DNA from: DASUPK01 sp963800285
GTDB taxonomy: Bacteria > Actinomycetota > Thermoleophilia > Solirubrobacterales > 70-9
Assembly (NCBI GenBank): GCA_963800285.1
Contig: CAWDAL010000014.1
Coordinates: 1-64,000 of the forward strand
Reading direction: 5' to 3'
Length of the DNA stretch: 64,000 bases
Position 1 is the stretch's first letter, and each line of letters starts with the position of its first letter. The notes beneath the pieces were generated by a model. It saw only the letters and a list, made by a program, of their open reading frames with translations. It ran no database searches and was not told the origin of the DNA. Below, in pieces: positions 59,297 to 64,000 of this stretch. The position numbers and the translations under genes were made by a program.

Positions 59297-59583
59297 GCTC
59301 CGGGGCGTGGCCACCGAGGCTGCGATCACCCCGCCTCCCTTCCGAGCCGTCCCGGTCCCGAACCGTTGGTGTTCATGACCGTCGTGCCCCTAAGCCATTC
59401 GCGGCTGTTCTCCGATGCTACGCCCCGGCTGAAGCCACGGCAAGTTCCCACCGCCCGCACTCAACGATGGGCGAGCATTTTCGGGGATTGACTTTCTTGC
59501 CGCACGCGGCGAGACTCAGCCAGTGAAACCCGTGGGAGGGCACGCGGTGGAAGGAGTCATGTGTTGCAGTCGTTGGTTACTCG
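59297..59583. other. Intergenic region upstream of the response regulator
   Basis: No gene is seen. A TTGACT at 59488-59493 could be a -35 element for the downstream regulator, but no good -10 follows at the right spacing. Confidence 0.35.
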
Positions 59584-60264
59584 ATGGCTGATGGCACAGC
59601 ATCTGTGAAGCTGTCCGTGGCTGAGCCCGGGCCCTCCATTGTCCTGATCGACGACGAGCCGGTGACGCGAACCGCGATACGTCGACTGCTCGAGGGCGCC
59701 GGCTTCGAGGTGAGGGCGGAAGCCGCAGACGCCGATGCAGCGATCGAGGTGTCCATACGCGAGCGGCCCCAGATCTGCCTGGTGGACCTGTTCATGCCGG
59801 GGGGCGGGATCCGCGTCGTGCGCGAGATCTCCCGGCGGCTTCCGCAGGCATTGGTCGTGGTGCTGACGGCCTCAACGGATCGCGACGACTTGGTCGATGC
59901 GATCCGGGCGGGCGCGGCGGGATTTCTCGTCAAGAGCATGAACCCGGACCGGATCGCGCCCGCGCTCCGCGGCGTGCTCGCGGGCGAAGCGGCGATTCCC
60001 CGCTTCCTGGTGGCTGAGCTGGTCCGAGAGCTGCAGACGCTGGGCCGGAAGCGAGTGATCGCGGGCAGGAACGGCCGCGCCGATCTGACCAGCCGCGAGT
60101 GGGAGATTCTGGGGTTGATGTGCGATGGGCTGAACGGGCCCAGCATCGCCGACCGCCTGTACATCTCCCCGGTCACGGTCCGCCGTCACAGCGCCGAAGC
60201 CGTGCGCAAGCTCGGGGTCCGGAATCGCCAGGAGGCCGTCGCCCTGATTCAGGAGCCCTCCTAG
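59584..60264 (+). CDS. NarL/LuxR-type response regulator
   Basis: The protein has 226 residues. The receiver domain has acidic pair 'VLIDDEPVTRTAIRRLLEG', phosphoacceptor Asp in 'ICLVDLFMPGGGI', Thr in 'VVVLTASTDRDDLVDAI' and Lys in 'GFLVKSMNP'. The C-terminal LuxR helix-turn-helix is 'LTSREWEILGLMCDGLNGPS' followed by 'IADRLYISPVTVRRHSAEAV'. No histidine kinase gene is in the window, so it is an orphan here. The first 16 residues before the receiver may not be translated, since GTG codons at 59605 and 59620 are alternatives. Confidence 0.92.
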   Translation: MADGTASVKLSVAEPGPSIVLIDDEPVTRTAIRRLLEGAGFEVRAEAADADAAIEVSIRERPQICLVDLFMPGGGIRVVREISRRLPQALVVVLTASTDRDDLVDAIRAGAAGFLVKSMNPDRIAPALRGVLAGEAAIPRFLVAELVRELQTLGRKRVIAGRNGRADLTSREWEILGLMCDGLNGPSIADRLYISPVTVRRHSAEAVRKLGVRNRQEAVALIQEPS

Positions 60265-60289
60265 CGCGAAGGGTTCCTTAGTCGTACGG

Positions 60290-60626
60290 GGATCTACACG
60301 AACCCGAAAGCTCCGACCGGCGTCGGCGTGCGTCTTCCTGCTGATACTCGCTGCGATGGCCCTGGACGCTCAGGGTTCGGCGCGCGGCCGGCAAGCGGCC
60401 CGAGCCTCGTACCGGTGGACGGGGCGGTGAACTACCACGGGAGGTTCTCGCAGGGTTGCCGACGAACCCGTCGTACTTTCCGGTCGGCGTCTGGTTCGAG
60501 AGTGTCCGGTCGCAGGCAGACGTCGACAAGGACAAGGGCGCGGGCCCGCAGAACTCGGACGACGTTCTCGTGCGACCAGTCACGATCGACACCTTCCGCA
60601 GGGGCGACCGCGTCCGCTTCTGGTAA
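60290..60626 (+). pseudogene. Truncated secreted-protein remnant
   Basis: Pieces of one exported protein are readable in different frames: a signal-peptide-like 'CVFLLILAAMALDAQGSARG', then 'SLVPVDGAVNYHGRFSQG', then 'GLPTNPSYFPVGVWFESVRS' and 'QADVDKDKGAG', a pattern found at the start of some secreted glycoside-hydrolase-like proteins. The last frame ends 'DTFRRGDRVRFW' where it meets a tRNA-like sequence, whose TGG TAA supplies the final Trp and stop. Two frameshifts and the missing catalytic part show that it is not functional. Confidence 0.4.
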
Positions 60627-60662
60627 GGACGGGAGTCGCCGGTTCAAGGCCGGCTCCGGGCT
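60620..60662 (+). other. Possible 3' half of tRNA-Thr(GGT), candidate attachment-site relic
   Basis: From 60620 the sequence can be read as an anticodon loop CTGGTAA (anticodon GGT), GGACG, a 5-base variable loop, a perfect T-arm (GCCGG-TTCAAGG-CCGGC, 60638-60654), a 7-base acceptor strand TCCGGGC and a discriminator T. No matching D-arm or 5' acceptor (GCCCGGA) precedes it, and no CCA is encoded. A half tRNA next to a truncated gene is what integration or excision of a mobile element leaves behind. The assignment is by eye only. Confidence 0.4.
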
Positions 60663-60985
60663 TCTGTCCATTGGTGGGTTTTGCTGGCCCCTCCCGGTCC
60701 CTGATCCGCGCCAAATCGGCCCCCTTGGAGCGTTCGGGACGCCGATTTCCGCGGGCCTGCCACAAAAGGGGACATGGGCGGTCGCGCGGGAGCGGGGTAC
60801 ATCCACAGCAAGGGCGCAGCAGCAGCAGCAACAGCACCAGCAAGTGGTAGCTCAGCAATAGGGGCGGCCACGAATGGCACGAGCGTTGAGGCTTTCTGCT
60901 TTCTGACGACTCAGGCAGCACGAACAGACTGGCTGACAAACGACTAACCCACAAACCCAGTCTCCGCGAAAGCCAGAGCAGTTCT
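60663..60985. other. Gap without a supported gene
   Basis: Between the tRNA-like fragment and the surface-protein gene there is no convincing coding region. It contains a CAG-type triplet tract and lower-GC stretches near 60890-60960. Confidence 0.4.
60816..60844 (+). repeat. CAG/CAA triplet tract
   Basis: A short imperfect CAG/CAA run that would encode Gln repeats in one frame. That frame has no credible protein around it. Such tracts are prone to slippage. Confidence 0.7.
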
Positions 60986-61010
60986 CGTGCGTTTAGTCGC
61001 TGAACGCACG
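60986..61010 (+). promoter_or_regulatory. Inverted repeat in the leader of the LamG-FN3 gene
   Basis: Perfect 8-bp arms CGTGCGTT and AACGCACG separated by 9 bases end 20 bp before the ATG of the giant repeat protein. It could be an operator or a leader hairpin next to the ribosome-binding site (AAGAGGAA). Confidence 0.5.
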
Positions 61011-61030
61011 TACCCGGGAAGAGGAACGAC

Positions 61031-64000
61031 ATGGGGCCGTTTTTGGGGAGCGCAAGCGGAGCTCGCCGTGCAGGCTGGACCTTCACGCTGTTGGTCGTTC
61101 TGGCGGCACTCGTATCGATTGCGTCTCCGGGAGGAGCCATGGGCGCCCCGAACGGCCTGGTCGCGGCTTACGGCTTCGACGAGGGCTCGGGGTCGACGGT
61201 CGCGGACGCGTCGGGGAACGGCAACGCGGGCACGATCACGGGGGCGACCTGGGCGGCGACCGGCAAATACGGCAAGGCGCTGCAGTTCAACGGCACAAGC
61301 GCGCTCGTCACGGTCCCCGACGCGGCCTCACTGCACCTCTCGAGCGGGATGACGCTCGAGGCGTGGGTCAACCCCTCGGCCGTCAACGCCAACTGGCGTG
61401 ACGTGGTCTACAAGGGCAACGACAACTTCTACCTCGAGGCGACCTCGTCGAACGCCTCGCGGCCGGACGCGGGCATGATCGCCGGCGGCAGCTACGCCGA
61501 TGCCTTCGGGACCGCCGCGCTCCCCGCCAACGGCTGGTCGCACCTGACCGAGACCTACGACGGCGCGGCCCTCCGCCTCTACGTCAACGGCACTCAGGTC
61601 GCCTCGACGGCACACACCGGCACGATCGCCTCCTCCACCAACCCCCTACAGATCGGTGGCGACAGCATCTATGGGCAGTTCTTCGCCGGCCTGATCGACG
61701 AGGTCCGCGTCTACAACGTCGCGCTCACCCCCGCCCAGATCCAGGCCGATCAGGCGACGCCGGTGAACAGCGGTCCGGACACGCAGCCGCCGACGCAGCC
61801 GGGAACGCTGACGGCGACCGCGGTCAGCGGCGGCGAGGTCGACCTGGCCTGGGGGGCCTCGAGCGACAACGTCGGCGTCAGCGGCTACCAGCTCGAACGC
61901 TGCCAGGGCAGCGGCTGCAGCAACTTCGCCCAGATCGCCACCCCCACCGGCACGAGCTACAAGGACACCGGCGTCAGCCCCTCCACCAGCTACAGCTACC
62001 GGGTCCGCGCCAGCGACGGCACCAACCTGAGCAGCTACTCGAACATCGCCGGCGCCACCACCCCCACACCCGACACGCAGCCGCCGACGCAGCCGGGAAC
62101 GCCGACCGCGAACGCGGTCAGCGCCAGCGAGGTAGACCTGGCCTGGGGGGCCTCGAGCGACAACGTCGGCGTCAGCGGCTACCAGCTCGAACGCTGCCAG
62201 GGCAGCGGCTGCAGCAACTTCGCCCAGATCGCCACCCCCACCGGCACGAGCTACAAGGACACCGGCCTCAGCCCCTCCACTAGCTACAGCTACCGGGTCC
62301 GCGCCAGCGACGCCACCGGCAACCTGAGCAGCTACTCGGACATCGTCGGCGCCAGCACCGCCGCCGCCCCGAACGGCCTGGTCGCGGCTTACGGCTTCGA
62401 CGAGGGCTCGGGGACGACGGTCGCGGACGCGTCGGGGAACGGCAACGCGGGCACGATCACGGGGGCGACCTGGGCGGCGACCGGCAAATACGGCAAGGCG
62501 CTGCAGTTCAACGGCACAAGCGCGCTCGTCACGGTCCCCGACGCGGCCTCACTGCACCTCTCGAGCGGGATGACGCTCGAGGCGTGGGTCAACCCCTCGG
62601 CCGTCAACGCCAACTGGCGTGACGTGGTCTACAAGGGCAACGACAACTTCTACCTCGAGGCGACCTCGTCGAACGCCTCGCGGCCGGACGCGGGCATGAT
62701 CGCCGGCGGCGGCTACGCCGATGCCTTCGGGACCGCCGCGCTCCCCGCCAACGGCTGGTCGCACCTGACCGAGACCTACGACGGCGCGGCCCTCCGCCTC
62801 TACGTCAACGGCACTCAGGTCGCCTCGACGGCACACACCGGCACGATCGCCTCCTCCACCAACCCCCTACAGATCGGTGGCGACAGCATCTATGGGCAGT
62901 TCTTCGCCGGCCTGATCGACGAGGTCCGCGTCTACAACGTCGCGCTCACCCCCGCCCAGATCCAGGCCGATCAGGCGACGCCGGTGAACAGCGGTCCGGA
63001 CACGCAGCCGCCGACGCAGCCGGGAACGCTGACGGCGACCGCGGTCAGCGGCGGCGAGGTCGACCTGGCCTGGGGGGCCTCGAGCGACAACGTCGGCGTC
63101 AGCGGCTACCAGCTCGAACGCTGCCAGGGCAGCGGCTGCAGCAACTTCGCCCAGATCGCCACCCCCACCGGCACGAGCTACAAGGACACCGGCGTCAGCC
63201 CCTCCACCAGCTACAGCTACCGGGTCCGCGCCAGCGACGGCACCAACCTGAGCAGCTACTCGAACATCGCCGGCGCCACCACCCCCACACCCGACACGCA
63301 GGCGCCGACGCAGCCGGGAACGCCGACCGCGAACGCGGTCAGCGCCAGCGAGGTAGACCTGGCCTGGGGGGCCTCGAGCGACAACGTCGGCGTCAGCGGC
63401 TACCAGCTCGAACGCTGCCAGGGCAGCGGCTGCAGCAACTTCGCCCAGATCGCCACCCCCACCGGCACGAGCTACAAGGACACCGGCCTCAGCCCCTCCA
63501 CTAGCTACAGCTACCGGGTCCGCGCCAGCGACGCCACCGGCAACCTGAGCAGCTACTCGGACATCGTCGGCGCCAGCACCGCCGCCGCCCCGAACGGCCT
63601 GGTCGCGGCTTACGGCTTCGACGAGGGCTCGGGGTCGACGGTCGCGGACGCGTCGGGGAACGGCAACGCGGGCACGATCACGGGGGCGACCTGGGCGGCG
63701 ACCGGCAAATACGGCAAGGCGCTGCAGTTCAACGGCACAAGCGCGCTCGTCACGGTCCCCGACGCGGCCTCACTGCACCTCTCGAGCGGGATGACGCTCG
63801 AGGCGTGGGTCAACCCCTCGGCCGTCAACGCCAACTGGCGTGACGTGGTCTACAAGGGCAACGACAACTTCTACCTCGAGGCGACCTCGTCGAACGCCTC
63901 GCGGCCGGACGCGGGCATGATCGCCGGCGGCAGCTACGCCGATGCCTTCGGGACCGCCGCGCTCCCCGCCAACGGCTGGTCGCACCTGACCGAGACCTAC
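61031..64000 (+). CDS. Giant secreted LamG-FN3-FN3 tandem-repeat surface protein (3' partial)
   Basis: The ATG follows AAGAGGAACGAC. A signal or anchor helix ('TFTLLVVLAALVSIASPGG') precedes repeating modules. Each module has a LamG/concanavalin-like domain of about 210 residues ('GLVAAYGFDEGSG', 'ALQFNGTSALVTVPDAASL', 'GMTLEAWVNPSAVNANW', 'GLIDEVRVYNVALTPAQIQ') and two fibronectin type III domains of about 98 residues ('VDLAWGASSDNVGVSGYQLE', 'TSYKDTG', 'STSYSYRVRASD'). The frame stays open to the window end, 990 codons so far. FN3 units contain the Cys pair 'CQGSGC'. A role in carbohydrate or surface binding or adhesion is likely. No catalytic domain is visible yet. Confidence 0.9.
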   Translation, partial: MGPFLGSASGARRAGWTFTLLVVLAALVSIASPGGAMGAPNGLVAAYGFDEGSGSTVADASGNGNAGTITGATWAATGKYGKALQFNGTSALVTVPDAASLHLSSGMTLEAWVNPSAVNANWRDVVYKGNDNFYLEATSSNASRPDAGMIAGGSYADAFGTAALPANGWSHLTETYDGAALRLYVNGTQVASTAHTGTIASSTNPLQIGGDSIYGQFFAGLIDEVRVYNVALTPAQIQADQATPVNSGPDTQPPTQPGTLTATAVSGGEVDLAWGASSDNVGVSGYQLERCQGSGCSNFAQIATPTGTSYKDTGVSPSTSYSYRVRASDGTNLSSYSNIAGATTPTPDTQPPTQPGTPTANAVSASEVDLAWGASSDNVGVSGYQLERCQGSGCSNFAQIATPTGTSYKDTGLSPSTSYSYRVRASDATGNLSSYSDIVGASTAAAPNGLVAAYGFDEGSGTTVADASGNGNAGTITGATWAATGKYGKALQFNGTSALVTVPDAASLHLSSGMTLEAWVNPSAVNANWRDVVYKGNDNFYLEATSSNASRPDAGMIAGGGYADAFGTAALPANGWSHLTETYDGAALRLYVNGTQVASTAHTGTIASSTNPLQIGGDSIYGQFFAGLIDEVRVYNVALTPAQIQADQATPVNSGPDTQPPTQPGTLTATAVSGGEVDLAWGASSDNVGVSGYQLERCQGSGCSNFAQIATPTGTSYKDTGVSPSTSYSYRVRASDGTNLSSYSNIAGATTPTPDTQAPTQPGTPTANAVSASEVDLAWGASSDNVGVSGYQLERCQGSGCSNFAQIATPTGTSYKDTGLSPSTSYSYRVRASDATGNLSSYSDIVGASTAAAPNGLVAAYGFDEGSGSTVADASGNGNAGTITGATWAATGKYGKALQFNGTSALVTVPDAASLHLSSGMTLEAWVNPSAVNANWRDVVYKGNDNFYLEATSSNASRPDAGMIAGGSYADAFGTAALPANGWSHLTETY
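61145..62365 (+). repeat. 1221-bp tandem repeat, unit 1
   Basis: First copy of the LamG-FN3-FN3 unit, starting GCCCCGAACGG. The length is exactly 407 codons. The two FN3 halves inside it are themselves near copies 294 bp apart (starts at about 61778 and 62072). Confidence 0.95.
62366..63586 (+). repeat. 1221-bp tandem repeat, unit 2
   Basis: Second copy, the same length and nearly identical. Visible differences from unit 1 include GGGACGAC for GGGTCGAC near its start, GGCGGC for GGCAGC in the LamG part, and CAGGCG for CAGCCG at the second FN3. Confidence 0.95.
63587..64000 (+). repeat. 1221-bp tandem repeat, unit 3 (cut by window end)
   Basis: The third copy covers only the first 414 bases. 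At both early variable sites it matches unit 1, not unit 2, hinting at an alternating higher-order repeat. Confidence 0.95.

Noticed and set aside
59488..59516. A sigma70-like promoter (TTGACT)
   Set aside because: No acceptable -10 box lies 16-18 bp downstream, and single hexamers are weak evidence in GC-rich DNA.
60328..60861. A 177-residue protein ending in poly-Gln
   Set aside because: The frame passes through the tRNA-like fragment and a CAG tract, and its translation has no coherent fold. Only the short conserved remnants in other frames look real.
61145..64000. CRISPR-like array
   Set aside because: The repeats are 1221 bp, contiguous, in frame and code for LamG and FN3 domains. No short repeat-spacer pattern occurs anywhere in the window.

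Overview
The window is high-GC DNA with dense, often overlapping genes and many GTG/TTG starts. It suggests an actinobacterium of the Thermoleophilia (Solirubrobacterales-like) type. The clues are actinobacterial families (DUF1918, WS/DGAT, DUF5995-like), secreted RTX-like proteins with Lys/His-rich tails, and an ethylmalonyl-CoA pathway gene set. The taxon is inferred from gene content only.

Layout. 1-9.4 kb: the end of an ABC substrate-binding protein, a c-di-GMP turnover protein (GGDEF-EAL-GAF), a DtxR-type regulator/NRAMP metal operon with a palindromic operator, YgfZ, a lipoprotein and a coiled-coil protein with a nuclease-like domain. 9.4-24.4 kb: a dispersed set for the ethylmalonyl-CoA pathway (ccr, ethylmalonyl-CoA mutase, MaoC hydratase, acyl-CoA dehydrogenase, malyl-CoA lyase, thioesterase), interleaved with secreted proteins, ClpS, SCP2, SDR, PadR and GNAT genes. 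24.4-38.3 kb: a secreted Asp-box protein, TrpB2, GTP-PEPCK, PEP synthase, a wax ester synthase, and a 2-oxoacid:ferredoxin oxidoreductase operon ending in a flavoprotein/ferredoxin fusion. 38.3-47.9 kb: small unknown proteins, Usp, a GNAT/NDP-forming acyl-CoA synthetase fusion, and a degraded stretch with fragments of acylphosphatase, deazaflavin reductase, cupin and phosphoribosyltransferase genes. 46.2-54 kb: a group 3b-type NAD(P)-linked [NiFe] hydrogenase operon (hyhB, a cNMP-binding protein, hyhG, hyhS, hyhL, protease, SnoaL-like, hypA) with hypB nearby. 54-60.3 kb: an ArsR-controlled MFS pump, a secreted protein, sucCD with a ferredoxin-like gene, and a LuxR-type response regulator. 60.3-64 kb: a truncated secreted-protein remnant fused to what looks like the 3' half of a tRNA-Thr, then the start of a very large surface protein made of nearly identical 1221-bp LamG-FN3-FN3 repeats that runs off the window.

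Together the central genes describe C2 assimilation and gluconeogenesis. Acetyl-CoA goes through the ethylmalonyl-CoA pathway to glyoxylate and propionyl-CoA, succinyl-CoA is handled by SucCD, and PEPCK and PEP synthase feed PEP. Reductant is exchanged through ferredoxin, NAD(P)H and H2, and carbon can be stored as wax ester or triacylglycerol.

A striking feature is the number of single-base frameshifts in conserved genes: korA, hypB twice, sucC twice, yccF, the MFS gene, the 56.1-kb secreted protein and the DUF5995 gene. In most cases one base added or removed restores a perfect family sequence. Sequence error in an unpolished assembly is the simplest explanation and should be excluded before any of these is called a pseudogene.
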